A stretch of 64,000 nt of DNA from Tillandsia leiboldiana (taxonomy: Eukaryota > Streptophyta > Magnoliopsida > Poales > Bromeliaceae), in the NCBI GenBank assembly GCA_029204045.2, contig CM055073.1:23717740-23781739 (forward strand), given 5' to 3'. Made by a program: the position numbers and the translations under genes. Below are positions 21,695 through 33,852 of the stretch, piece by piece. Below the pieces are notes generated by a model. That model was not told where the DNA came from and did not search any database. It saw only the letters and a list, made by a program, of their open reading frames with translations. Position 1 is the stretch's first letter. Every line of letters starts with the position of its first letter.

Positions 21695-22310
21695 TTAATA
21701 GAACACGAGCATCGAACTAGAAGTCAGGCAACAAGAATCTCGTAAGATTTGGCTCACCATGTGCGCCCGGAAGCACTGCGATTCTTTATCGTAAAACAAA
21801 AGATCGGGTTTGCCGCCTCTTACAATTCTTTCTGCAAATAGGCATGTGTACATGCCACATTCAACCTCAGTCGAACCCTGTTGCTGACAATCTAGGTGGC
21901 ATATAACATCAGGGGCGCCGATGCGTCGTTGAAGGATATGCTCAAAGTAGATGCAAACCACTTCGCCTACACGAGAGAAATAGTTAAGTTAATCTTCTAG
22001 GCATATATCAATGTAATAAGTACAAAAGTAATATCCATACCAGTAAGTGTGCCGCATCCTTTGCCCCACGATGATTCCACAATGAATTCCAGCTCTCAAA
22101 ACGACATTCCTTCAAATCGATTACTGGCAGATGCCAATGCCAATTACTATTTACAGGAATCAATATAAATCTAATACAACTGACGCTTTTCGAAATTATA
22201 TTTTCCAAGAAGTGTCGTACGGATGCACATTCGTACGCTACATTCCAGATAAAATCAGCTGTGATTGGCTCATTCAGTCTTATTCCTGCCATCTTATTAA
22301 GTATGTGCAT
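21695..22310 (-). pseudogene. Ulp1-like C48 cysteine protease fragment
   Basis: Two minus-strand exons. The upstream one (22310 down to about 22044) encodes FILIPVNSNWHWHL and VIDLKECRFESWNSL, the histidine strand of the C48 fold. The next (about 21967 down to 21695) encodes DCQQQGSTEVECGMYTCLFA, holding the glutamine of the oxyanion hole and the catalytic cysteine, and ends in a stop. Ulp1 enzymes remove SUMO, and many plant transposons carry captured Ulp1 domains. The aspartate usually found in the Y-D-S position appears as asparagine (SWNSL). No N-terminal part or transposase was found. A solo LTR interrupts the region upstream at 22508. Probably transposon-borne and inactive. Confidence 0.7.
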
Positions 22311-24623
22311 CTGTATATAAAAGAGATTATAGTTACAACATCAATAGAATAATCAATTATTTCCAACCTTAGTTTCTTTAAATGGTTATCACGACAAAAG
22401 GTTTGAAAAATTAAAATTATGGTGGATAATGCAACATAAGTAATAAAAACACAAGTGCATACAGAACCCACTCTTTACATTATATGGCGACCATATAATA
22501 GCGTATCTGTAACACTCAAGAAATTCAAGTGTGTTTGCGGGTGAGGAAACAAATCTAAACCTTAGTGGTTTGCGTACCGGTGTGCACATTGCACAGTTTC
22601 CGAGACACTTTTTTCGTCTTTTCGAACTGAGTCTGATCTCGGAAATCTGAAATCTCCAGTGCGACCGTCTCATCGAATCGAGTGAAATGGTATAGACCGA
22701 TTTTGGATCCGACGGTCGGATCGTCCTGAAATCAGCAAGAAAACTAGTGGGACCCGCGATTTAAGTGAATAGTGATTTGAATAGTAACATCCAGATTTGG
22801 TTCCCTCACTGGCCAACGTCGCCCGATCGACTGTCTAGAGTCCGAATCTGACGATTCAGGTAGTCGATTTAAATGGCGTCGTCGTTCTGAGCGCAGTGGT
22901 GCTGACCAAATTTCCGTTTGACGAGCCTGAAGCATCGTAAAGCGTGCCGAACTATTTAAACTACCTTCTTAGATGGATTTTAGAATTTATTAAAGTTGTC
23001 TTCGGTGAACCAAAATAGCTACTAAATAGGTTTCGTCGAGCCGGACGTCGTGGTGGTGTCCGTTTTTCAGTTTGACGACACGGTGGCCTCGAAAAGTGTG
23101 AAAAGCGGCGAGAAACGGTGTTTTTTGCACAAGAGTCCCCGCATTTTGTGCGGAATCCAATAGGATTCTTTGGAGAGGGGCTAATGTGTGAGTTAAAGTC
23201 CCTGCAATAGGACCCGTTTCTAGATGAGGTTAGTGGAGGGGCTTCTTAGCATTTTGTGCATAGGTATACAAGTTTGTGAATGGACCCAAGATGCCTTAGC
23301 TCGGATCCATCGCACCCAGCCGCACCAGAGGAAGCTTCTCGACTTCCTCTGCCCCTGCTCCGACGGCTGCACCCGCAGCGCCGCCGGCCGCCACCACCCC
23401 TCGCCGGAGAAGGCCAAGAAGGCAAGAAACGAGATATTTTTCTCGGGTTGTTGGCGTGGGAGGCATCAAGGAGGAGTTAAGTTGATCCAAACATCAACTG
23501 GGTGTCCCTCTGTGTACGTGACGTCGAGCCAGGGAGAACCCGACACCGGGCTCCACCGTGCGCCGCCGCGGGCCATTTTCTTCTTCCTTGATTTTCCGGC
23601 AAGCCCGAGTCGCCGCCGTGCTCCCGGTTGTCGGCGGGATCGCCCCGTCGTCGGAAAACCACATTTTGGCCGATCTTGGGTGCGGGCTTCATTCAACCGT
23701 TGGAAACGCGATCGGCCACGTTGGGAAGGTTTCTTTGGTCGACTGCAGCATCTCCACAAAATTTGAGGACCATCGGACGAGAATCGGGGCTGTTCGTTGA
23801 TGCCCTAGATCCGGTCGTCTTCCTACTTCGGCCGATCTTCGCCGCCCGGCGCCGCCGCTCACCCGAGTCGCCGGCCACCACCACAGGAAGCTTCCTTGCA
23901 CCGAGTGAGGGAGATTGGTTCAAGTTGGAAGGCCTTAGGAGCTCTAGTTGGAATTCCGCCATTAGAGCACCTTCATCTTCACCGAGCTTCATCGCCGGCG
24001 ATCACCGTCGATCCCAGCCGCCGGCTAGCGACCCGGTTGCACCATTGTAGCAACCCGAGCTCGGTCTCCGGCCGTCGCCGCCGCTCCTGGTCACCGGCCA
24101 ACCACCCAGGTCTAAACCTGGTTTGATCCAAGTGGCCTAGCCCGAGTTTTGGTCATTGGTGGGTGTTGCTCCGGCCAACTCTCCGGCCACTTTCCGGCAC
24201 GCTTCAGGGCCCAGCAGTTCAACACCAGTCTCCCAGTAGTCTAGCGGGAGTCCGGGATCGGCCTACATTCAGGTGGTTCGTTCGACTGACTTCGAGGTGG
24301 GTACTTTTTCGATGTTTGGATTCCGAAAATTTTGAGTAATGTGTAGGAATAAAATAATTGCATGATTTACGACTGTTAACCCCTGTTAATGCTTAGCATA
24401 TACTATTATCGATATTATGGCGACCAAGTGTCGCGGTGCTCTATGTTATGTATGTGTACTTGGTTACGATGCTTAAGGTTGCTACACGCACACCAGCGGT
24501 TTGGCCACCGCGAGGGTGTGCTTTTCCGGAAAAGTGGTACGTTGACCCGTGTACCCCACAAGGTGACGTAGTGGGGGCCCCCGTAGGTGGGGGGTTAGAG
24601 GCGCCAAGGTGCGAGCGGTGTGG

Positions 24624-24780
24624 TTTGCCGAGGTTGGTGCTCGGTCTAGTTTCCCGAGGTTGGTGCTCGGACTGGTTTCCCGAGGTTGGTACTCGGACTG
24701 GTTTCCCGAGGTTGGTGCTCGGTCTGGTCTGCTGAGGTTGGTGCTCGGACTGGTTTGCCAGGGCAGGTGCCCGGTTTAGG
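24624..24780. repeat. 26-bp tandem repeat, about six copies
   Basis: Unit cccgaggttggtgctcggac plus tggttt, with increasing divergence at both ends; the last copy reads gggcaggtgcccggtttagg. It lies in the U5 side of the solo LTR and is not present as an array in related LTRs. Confidence 0.9.
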
Positions 24781-25149
24781 TTATGCAGGGGGAGGGGACA
24801 CCGTTGTTTGCACGATGAGGAGGACGGTTGCTCTGGTTTTCTTACGGGGCCCTTCATGCATTTCATACTTTATATCATGTGTCGCTGACTTCCCACTCTG
24901 TGACAGGTTCAGTCAGGGGTGAGAGCTAGGGCGACGGTGAGGCCGCACGAGAGATCTTTTGGCGCTTCGAGGCTACAGACTGTGTTTACTCTCTACCTTA
25001 TGCTCATTTCATTATCTGCTAGTAGTTATATAGGTTTGATGCCTTTGTGGGTTCTATGTGGATGTTGGTATGATTATTACAGTACTCTGTGGATGAATGT
25101 TTAGTTACTATCTGATAGTTGGCCGTTTTCAAACTAAAACGAAAAAAAG

Positions 25150-25360
25150 AAAACATTGCGAAAATGATTTGGAAAACATAGGTGTCGAGTGGGCATCGTT
25201 TTCAAAACTCTGTGGATTTATGGATTTTGAAATAGTTTTGAAAAACATAAGTGTCGAGTGGGCACCGTTTTTAAAACTCTGTGTATTTATGGATTTCGAA
25301 ACGACTTTGTTAAACCTGGGTGTCGTGTGGGCACCGTTTTTAAAACCCTGTAGATTTATC
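25150..25360. repeat. 69-bp tandem repeat, three copies
   Basis: Units contain gtgtcgagtgggcaccgttt at 25182, 25251 and 25320, spaced exactly 69 bp, near the 3' end of the solo LTR. Confidence 0.9.
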
Positions 25361-25639
25361 CTTTCAAAGTTAGTCGGCCTCTTTGTTACTTATGAAAAAT
25401 GGTTGTATGTACTCGACTGTTGAACTAGTGTGGTTAAAGTAATGATTGTATGGTAATTGTAGTCAGGACGCCGTGCATATACAAAGGAGACTCTGCCCGT
25501 TTGCAGAATGAATTTGTATATGCGGTGGGTCTGGGCACGCACCGGGGGAGATCGGTTTCAAAAAAAATGTATATGCAAATTTGTGAGCTTACGGTGGCTG
25601 TTCTTCCGCGTGTTTAAACCCCCGGGGCGTGACAGTATC

Positions 25640-26377
25640 AAATAATTTCACATAGGAATGATGAAAGGGATTGGAACACTTTATGACAATTATATATAAG
25701 TTTTTGTACAGTCTAAAATAAGAAGCGAATACTTATAAAAGTGTATAATCTGTAATACATTCTAGAAAATGGGTTTTTGTATGTGATAGCTATATATGAG
25801 TTTTTGTACGGGCTATGATAAAAAACAGGGAACACTTATAAAAGTCTAAAACCCAAGCGAATAGCGAACCCACTCTTTACATTATATGGCGACCCTATTT
25901 TAGTATGTATGAGTCTTTGTAAAGTCTCAAATTTTGTATGTGACAACTATATATGAGGCTTTTGTACAGCCTCAAATCTTGTATGTGACAACTATATACT
26001 TCCCCGGCATACAAAATAGTGATCCTATCTATATATTCCTTTGTCTACCGTGCTATATTTGATCATAATAGTTTCCAAGCCGGTTAAACCATCAGGCTCG
26101 ACTAAGAAATCCATGCCTGAGACTCCCTCTAGTCACCATCCCCGAAATCTAGGGAGGTGTTCTTGAAGACATGGCGAGCTCCAAGCTACACCCTTCTCTA
26201 CTACCAAATCATAGATCTTCCAGAGAAGACCAAAGCTAATGAGCTCAGTGAGTTTTTGTATGGGCTATGATAAAAAACAGAGAACACTAATAAAAGTCTA
26301 AAACCCAAGTGAATAGCGAATCCACTCTTTACATTATATGGCGACCCTATTTTAGTATGTATGAGTCTTTGTACAGT
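25640..26377. repeat. Ulp1-element repeat array
   Basis: Several copies of a block containing ctatatatgagtttttgtac, aacacttataaaagtctaa and cccactctttacattatatg. Copies lie at 25680-25890, 25900-26070 and 26236-26377; the flank beyond the CACTA element resumes at 54934. No gene was recognised. The array is the empty-site reference for the CACTA insertion. Confidence 0.7.
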
Positions 26378-26399
26378 CACTACAACAATATTGAGATAT

Positions 26400-26710
26400 G
26401 GAGACAAAATATTTAGCGACGAAATATATTTTCGTTGTTAAAAGTAGTTAATTAGCGACTAAATTTTATGTCGTCGCAAAAAAAGAGAAAAAAGAGATTT
26501 CGTAAAACGCCATTAGTGACGATATAATTTTATTGCTAAAATATAGTCGCTATTAGTTTACTGGGGTCATTTTTTTTACCCTAAATTAATATTAGCGACA
26601 AATGATAATTAATAGCGACTAAATCTAATGTCACTAAAGGATTAAATAATTAGCGACCAAATATGTGGTTGCTGTAACACAATTTTTAGCGACATATTAA
26701 TATTTCATCG
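26400..26710. repeat. 5' subterminal repeats of outer CACTA
   Basis: At least eight short copies of tTAGCGAC or its complement gtCGCTAa occur here in both orientations (for example 26413, 26451, 26548, 26594). Such arrays are binding sites for the element's regulatory protein in En/Spm relatives. Confidence 0.75.
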
Positions 26711-28271
26711 CTAAAATATTAAAATTCTGTTATATTTTTTTCTTACATTATGTTTATGAAATAAAATTTAAGTTATTTTATTTGGTTAAATTAATTAAAT
26801 ATATTTTATTAGTACTTAATTTAAAATTTATGTAATATTGATAATTTGATATAATTTTGATCTTATATATATGGTTGTTTAGACATGCAATTTAATTATA
26901 AATTTTTTGCTAGTAGAATTTAAGTTTTATCTAAATTACTTATTTAGTTAAATTTTAAATTTTAATAAATTTATCTATTTTATTTTATATTTATTTTTAA
27001 TTGGTTTAATTTTATTTAACAAAAAATATAAATATCAAAGATGGTTGAATCATTAATTATTTATTTTTTAATAATTTTTTGAACTAAATTATATAATTGT
27101 AAATATCAAAATAAAAAAAGTGAAAACAAAGAAACATAGTACATAACCTTTTTAAAGTACTTTGCAAGTTGGGTTTTTTTCAACGTATGTTAAAAGTTGA
27201 GGGGTCTAAATGAAATTTTCCAGAAAATTTCATATCCCGCCTTTATGCTCTTAGTCCTCTAGCCGTGCGCCGCCGCCTCTGCTTCTCCATGGTGCTCCAG
27301 TGAAGGTTCTCTCTAGGGTTTTGTTTTTTCTTTTTTCTTTTTTATTTTTTTATTTATTTTCTCTCCAAGAAAAAAAAAAATAATAATTGCTTTTTTCATC
27401 TTCCAACAATAGAATACAAAGAAAGAATTTTCTCCATTATCTTCTATCAAGAAGGAGCCCCACAAACAGGACCCCACAAAAAAAAAAAGGGTTAGTTGAT
27501 TTAAATTTCTTGTACAAAAGTATTTACTTATCTTGAAATAGATGGGTTTTAAAATTTGTGAATAATATATTTTATATTTTTTTAATTTTAAAATTATTTT
27601 TTAATAATAGATTTAATTATTTTTAGGTTGTATGAAAAATAAATAATATATAATAGTTATTATTGTCTAAGGATTAAATAAAAAATTAGATGGAACTCAC
27701 CTTCATTTATGTGATTACGCACAAAAGAGGATGAAAGTAACCTTACTAACCTTCTCCCATTTATAATTTTTTATTTCTAAATATAATGGGATGAAAATAC
27801 AAAATAGTAAATTAAAATAAAATAATTTTTATTGAACAGATAGAGCAACATGAATCTAGTCCTACTTTATTTCTCCCCACTTAATTTCAGATTAATACGT
27901 AGGTTTGCTTCAAATCGGAACTGATGGTCTAGTGTGTGTGCGGGCATGCACATATGACTAGTCATCTGTTCACAGCAGAGAATATAAGAATATAGAAATA
28001 TCTTTAATTATATGCTAATTTTCTTGCATGTAGGCATTATTTTGTTTGAGAATCACAGATCAAAAATGACCATACATATAATTTAATTAAATCAAATTTT
28101 AATTAAGTTGTATTTCTAGGCGAGTGTCTTTTTTTTAAAAAATAAACGAATAGCTTATTATCTTACTCTGAAAAATATAAATATTTACTATCATTTAATG
28201 ATAGATTTTTTTTTTTATACAAGTTATTTAATTTTGCTTTATGCATAATTTGGATATATTACAGGATCGAC
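26711..28271. other. AT-rich leader of outer CACTA
   Basis: Very AT-rich, with one GC-richer patch at 27240-27320 (ctagccgtgcgccgccgcct, then tctagggttttg) that could be the promoter/5'UTR of the transposase gene. A splice acceptor (ttacag) precedes the first coding exon at 28265. No other coding signal. Confidence 0.5.
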
Positions 28272-28574
28272 ATGGATAGGACTTGGATTAATCTTAATAA
28301 TAGATTCTCAAAACAATATATGGATGGAGTTGATGCTTTCATAAAATTTGCACTTGATCATGATAGTTTGGTTAATGATAAGATTCGGTGTCCATGTTGG
28401 TATTGTTTGAATGTATTTTTTCGACCCGTGCATGAGGTCAGTAATCACCTAATTGATAAAGGAATGGAAGCATCATATACACAATGGATATTTCATGGGG
28501 AAAACTTGAATAGAGATGGTGACAGTGATGATAGTGATGATGGTGAAGATGAGACTATTGTAAATGATAATAAT

Positions 28575-31500
28575 TGTAGAAACTCGAAATATTTTATTTT
28601 AATAAATAGAATAAAAGTGAATTTTGAGCTGGTTTTGAATTTAAAAGACGTTTGTTGACCTATATGGTCAATCGCCAGTGTGCAAGTCGCACTATGCACT
28701 AGGCAAAAAGGCTATTTTCCAATCCGGACGTAATCTTGGAAATCCGAGATGACCGTTGTGATCGTCTCGTCGAACTGAGCGAGATTCATATTCTGCACTT
28801 TTCGATCTGACGGTCGGATCTTCCAGAAATCGATGAAGAAGCGGGCAAATTACCGCGGCCAATGTAACAGTGGTATGCGCACAGATCACTTAAGTGAATT
28901 ACTGTGTATGAACAGTAACCTCCAATTTCGAGACACCGACGGATGCAACGTTGACTGATTCACTGTTCGGAATCCGAACATAGTGATCCAGGTAGTCGAT
29001 TTGATCGGTTTTGTCATTCTGAACGCAATGTCACTGACGAAATCTGTATCTGACGAGCCTAAAGCATCGTAAAGCGTGCCGAACTGTATAATTTACAGTA
29101 TAAGATGGAATTTAAAAATTATAGAGCTAAATTTTAGCGAACCAAAATCGCTACCTGATAGGTTTCGTCGAGCCGGACGTCGTGGCGGTGTCAGATTTTC
29201 AGTTTGACAGTCTGGTTGTCTCGAAAAGTGTGAAATACGGCAGAAAACGTGATAAATTGCACAATGGTCCCTAGATTTCTTGCCTCGGATTGCGTGCCAC
29301 GGCTTGGAGAGGGACTTGTCTGTGAAACAAAAGTGCTGTGAGGGTTTGGGATCTGAATACAAGGAAGTAGAGGGGGCAAATTGCAAGTTGCACTATACTA
29401 TATAAGTGCACATTCCGAACTAGGGTTTTCCACAAACTCTAAACCCTACTCCTCTAAACCTTGCCCTAGCCGCCTGTCCCAACAGATTTCCCTCCTCTCT
29501 GCCGTGCTCCCCGGAGCCTCCCCGCACCGGCCGCCGCTTCATCGCCGGAGAAGCCCAAGAAACGATCTTGGACTCAGGCCTTGGGTGTTGTTGGAGAAGG
29601 AAGCTTCAAGGAGGCCAAGTTGTTTCAAACCTTCCTGCGAACCCCTCTGTGAGGTCGACACCCAGCCTGGGTGAAGCCGCAGCCGAGCGCCGCCGCGGCC
29701 ACCACCCTTCTTCTCCAATATCTCCGGCGAGGTAAGAGGATGGAATTAATTTAATTTAACTGGCTCGGGGGTGGGTCTAAAGTGTTGCTGACGTCGATAC
29801 GATCTTCTCTGTGAAACCCGAGCCGCCGCCGTCGACCCTGGTGCCGGCGGAAGCCACGCGTTGCCGGAAAACGATAATCGGCCGAGCTTCATCACGGGTT
29901 CCATCCGGCCGTTAAAACCTTGATCAAGACCGTTGATCTTGACTTTCTCGGTTACTACAAGCTTCTCACGAAGTTTGGATTGGATCGGATGAAGATCGGC
30001 GGAGATCAAGCATGCCCTTGAACCGGCCGTTTTTGAACCGCGGCCGTTTCTCGCCGTCCGGCGCCGCCGCAGCCCCGAGCCGCCGTCCAACTACCCAGCA
30101 AGCACCGGGGGATCGAGAGGATCACTTTTATCCATCTTGCGCCGGCCCAGACCTCGCCGGCCGGAATCCGCCATTAGAGGTGGCCATCTTCACCGAGCTT
30201 TGATGACTTCGATCTCCGGCGATCGCCGGAGCTCCGTCAAATGGGCGAGCGGCCCAGGTAAGTTCCCTTGGTCTCTGTGAAGCCCCCCATCCATTTGCAT
30301 GCGGATTCTAACGTGTGGATTAGCGTAACCGAAGTTGCACCACTTTTGCACCATGTGTTGGCCGAGCTTCCCCTTCCGGCCGCCGCCGCTGCCCCGCACC
30401 GCCGGGCACCACCACGGGGGGCATCGAGGAGTCGAGGGGACTCTTTCGGTCCAAGTTGCTGGGTCTCAAAAGCCTCCGGTTGAATTCCGCCATTAACGGC
30501 CACCGAGCTCGGGTGAGGTTGGCCGCGGGTCGCCGTCGTCGCCTCCCGTCGCCGTTCAAACACCCAGGTAATTTCTAAATCCTGAATGAATGCTTGCTAT
30601 CCAATTTAGAGAGCCCTGGAGCTCCCTCTGTAGAGAACCAACTCAAGGTTGGGTGTTGTGTGTGTTGTGGGAGAAGTGCACACCAAGTGTTTGTGGAAAT
30701 GCCACAAAGAGAAATTAGTTGGATTTAGGCTTCGATGTAAATATCAAAGTTTCTTAAAATGTCCCCTGAGCTTGATGCTCACTTCAGATCAAAGTTGGTC
30801 TGTGAGGATTAAAGATTGAGCATTGTGTATGTTGTATGTGAACCTAGGAGTTGGATCTGGTTGATCCATCAATGCAGGGCTGCAAATAGGGAAAGCCCTG
30901 TGATTCTTGAGGCATTTTGGGCATATGGCTCAAGCAGATTTTTAAAAGGCGCTGTGGAAGTTAAGTTGTAGAGTTGTCAAGCTCTAGGTTGGAGTTATGG
31001 CCCAAAGACTGTTCGGGGCTGTTTGCGAAGCCGCGACAGTGTGTCCCTGGCTAATTTGGGGTCACTGGACGCGATGCTCGCGTTAGAAATGGGTTTTGAA
31101 GAGCCGGAGAAACAAAAGTGCTATTTGGCTATGTTAGAGAGGAAAATTATGGCCCGAAGTTTTCCTCGGGTCTCGTGCTTCTCCCAAATGGTGAGCACGA
31201 GCTTCGTCTTGTCCTAACAGACGCGCTGAAACTTACCGCGCTGTCTTTGGATTTCTGGTTTGGAAGAACGGGTCAAAACAGTGTTCAAATTGGTGTATTT
31301 ATGCGATTTTAAGGGAAATTATGGACTAAGTTACAAATGTAACATGCTGGCTGTCTTTAGACAGTACTTACGCACCCTCTAAGCTTTTTGTTAAAGTTCC
31401 GTGGACTCTGGTTGAGCGGAAATCGGATTCCGTTCCGTAAACCGGCGAAATTGTCGGTTTTACGGTTTTCGGTGCGACTTTCGTGATCCGGATTGGATTT

Positions 31501-32950
31501 GGGTATGTGTGAGTCATTCCTGATCAGTGTTCGTGATTCAGGTCTTTGCAGTCTGACTCCGGCCCCGAGCTTTCTGTTGGAGTCGTTGGATCGGCCTACA
31601 TTCAGGTGGGTTATCTTCGGTCCGGGCTTTATCTTTTCGGCCCTCTGTTTGCTTTAGTCCAGTCGGACACCTGTTTTTGGATTAGCCCTGATGATTTTGC
31701 ATGTTCTTGATTATCCCTGATGGTTTATGATTTTGCCTGATAGACCCTGATCTCCTTAGACATAACACATATACCTGCTTGATTGGTCATTAGTTAGATG
31801 ATAGTTCATTAGCTCCTATTGGACACATATATCATGTTGGCTCGATCATTGCATAGATTTGCTTTTATTCAGAGATACATATTTCTTGTATTCCAGATTT
31901 CATGATATATGATTGATATACAGACTGCCTGATATATGATTGATATTTAGACATCTGCATCCCTGTGGGGATTTCCGGCATTTTTGTCGATTACCCGGTC
32001 TGTGGACCGTGAGATTTAGCATTTTGCATTGTGATGATTGTACACCTGCTGTTCGTTCGCGTACGCCGTGGGATTGATCCCCCACATTGCGTTCTTTACC
32101 GGTAAAGGGTCTGCTTGACCCGTGAGCTCGCCCCTCTTGTTGTATCACTGGGTACGGGGAGCCCCTTGGTTGTACCGATATGAGGAAAACTCTCGGCTGT
32201 ACCTTTTGGTACGAGGATCCTCTTGGCTATATCAATGGTACGGGGTTTGCGGTTCAGTTCTGCTAGGTGGAATCCAGGATGATTATGATTGGCTCTGCAT
32301 AGATATCTTCGCCTGAGGTCCCCGTGACCAACAGTGGCACCGGTTAGTACTTGTTATTCTTTGTTGATGCATAGCCGATAGTTCGATTTTCAGTATTACT
32401 TATCTGCAGTTCCTTATGATTGATTACCTGCCTAGTTAGCTTATCTGTGGATTCTGTTGATTATCAGTAGATCTGCTTTATTGTTCAGCTTTACCCTATG
32501 ATCTTTACTATCCGCAAATTATTGTACCCAGTAGGTACGATTAGCTATTTCTCGGCTCGTCGTGCCCACTGGGATACACTCCGGTGTGTCTCACACCCTC
32601 GGGTGACTGTTTTTCAGGTCGTTCGAGTAAAGGGGTGTCGGGACGATCCAGTGAGGCTGTCACGATAGAGCTGTCCCCCTGATGATTGTGGTTGACTCTG
32701 ATTTATGTTATTTCAGCTTCTCGATTATTTGGATTATTCCTGTTGACTAGTCATTGTTTAGTTTAGATGTTGATTGATCTCTGATTGATGATTGGATTTG
32801 CCTAGCCGTGCATGTATAGGAGAGACCCTATCCCTGTGGATAGGGGATTTCCTATATGTGTGGCGGTCTGTTACGCCCGTTTTGCAAACTCTGATGTATT
32901 CAAAAAAAAAAAAAAATTTCAGACCTGATTTTTAAACTCGGGGCGTGACA
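28575..32950 (+). repeat. 5' LTR (4376 bp)
   Basis: Begins TGTAGAAACTCG, ends ggggcgtgaca. The TATA box TATATAAG at 29399-29406 puts U3 at about 0.85 kb and the transcribed R-U5 at about 3.5 kb. The GC-rich leader after the TATA contains several good splice donors (gaggtaagagg near 29727, caggtaagttc near 30256, caggtaatttc near 30564). Short open frames inside are repeated identically in the 3' LTR and lack recognisable domains. Confidence 0.95.
29399..29406 (+). promoter_or_regulatory. TATA box of 5' LTR
   Basis: TATATAAG; the identical site of the 3' LTR is at 34677-34684. The 46352 and 57697 LTRs have equivalents at 47142-47150 and 58448-58455 in the same relative place, which supports its use. 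Confidence 0.65.
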
Positions 32951-32957
32951 GATTAGA

Positions 32958-32969
32958 TGGTATCAGAGC
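32958..32969 (+). other. Primer-binding site, initiator tRNA-Met
   Basis: TGGTATCAGAGC, complementary to the 3' end of plant initiator tRNA-Met, eight bases after the LTR end. Confidence 0.85.
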
Positions 32970-33776
32970 AATAGGAATACGATGCCTAGGTTTGGCTAGG
33001 AACGAACCCTAGGATGACTTGTGTTCACGAGAGAGCGCAGGGTTTTGGCAAAATGGATTAGAGCTCAGGTGTGTTTCGTGTTCGCATTTTTGGGATCGTT
33101 GTTAGTAAAGGGTTAGCCGCGGTCATGGTTTCGGCCGTGGGCTTGATGTTTCAGTGGAGCCAAAGGGCTCGGATTAGTCACAATGGTTAAAAGTTAGACC
33201 ACCGTTCTTGTCGTAATCGTCTAGCTGATGGCACAGCAGCAGAAGACTGCTTGTATTGCACCAGCCTTACAGTTTGCCAGAGATTGATCAACTTGTTGAT
33301 CCTTCAATGTTTCCGTGTTATAGTTCAGTGGCCTACGTGCCCGTTGGTAATCCTGGTTTGTGTAGGATTTAAAATTTTGACCTATGCGACAATTCTAGTG
33401 TGGTGTCAGTGAATGTTGGAATGTGGTTCCAGATTCTCGTGAGTTGTCAGGGTGACATTCATGACCACGAGATGGTAGTGACCCTCGGTAGATGTTATGT
33501 CATCGACATAGAGACTGTGATGGGAGGTATGTGACGTACCTTCAGATGTGAGTTGTGTCCCCAACTAGTTGTTGGCGACAGATCTATGGTATTTCGCTTC
33601 TCTTTTGGTAAGCACGTTGGCGGCCGACAACGTACTGTCAAAAGAACTGAGGAAATACTCTGCCCAGTAATGGGGAGCACCAGATTGGGTCTAAAAGAGT
33701 AGCCTGAGAGTTGCTGATATTTTGTGACTGATTGTCACTACTGCGAACCTGTTAGAGGCTTAATAGTGGTTTAGTT

Positions 33777-33852
33777 AACCTTAAGCTTCGGGAATAAAAC
33801 TTTTTTTAAGTTGTAAGTTTCGGGGACGAAACTTCTTTTAAGTTGTAAGTGA
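33777..33852 (+). other. Polypurine tract region
   Basis: Two copies of a ttcggggacgaaacttctttt-like block (33785-33838) immediately before the 3' LTR, the usual 3' end of Tekay/Del chromovirus interiors. The Tekay fragment at 56310-57364 has the same block on the minus strand (near 56315-56340). Confidence 0.7.

Larger units (their letters stand above)
22508..25634 (+). mobile_element. 3.1-kb solo giant LTR (family L2)
   Basis: Starts TGTAACACTC and ends ggggcgtgaca, with 5-bp duplications gtatc at 22503-22507 and 25635-25639. It shares conserved blocks with the LTRs at 28575, 46352 and 57697: gacggtcggatcgtcc (22709-22725), gtttcgtcgagccggacgtc (23030-23049) and the region ending cggcctacattcagg (24261-24275). 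The GC-rich middle (23280-24130) gives long chance frames on both strands with no recognisable domain. No interior or second LTR remains, so this is a recombined solo LTR sitting in the Ulp1-associated element. Confidence 0.92.
32951..33852 (+). other. Interior of giant-LTR element (902 bp, non-coding)
   Basis: Starts at the primer-binding site and ends in a purine-rich tract. The middle (33415-33700) is homologous to 51427-51710 in the longer interior of the 46352 element; the gag-like stretch present there (50710-50961) is lacking. No open frame of note on either strand. Confidence 0.75.

Noticed and set aside
23224..24126. Several 70-180-codon frames on both strands
   Set aside because: They overlap in all frames within the GC-rich leader of the 22508 solo LTR and are not conserved in frame with related LTRs.
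29093..30563. Frames repeated exactly at 34371-35842, which look like a conserved gene pair
   Set aside because: The identity is due to the two young LTRs of one element, not to selection; single-base indels between copies change the frame.
33415..33700. Coding remnant in the short interior of the young LTR element
   Set aside because: Frames are short on both strands; similarity to 51427-51710 shows shared interior but no recognised protein.
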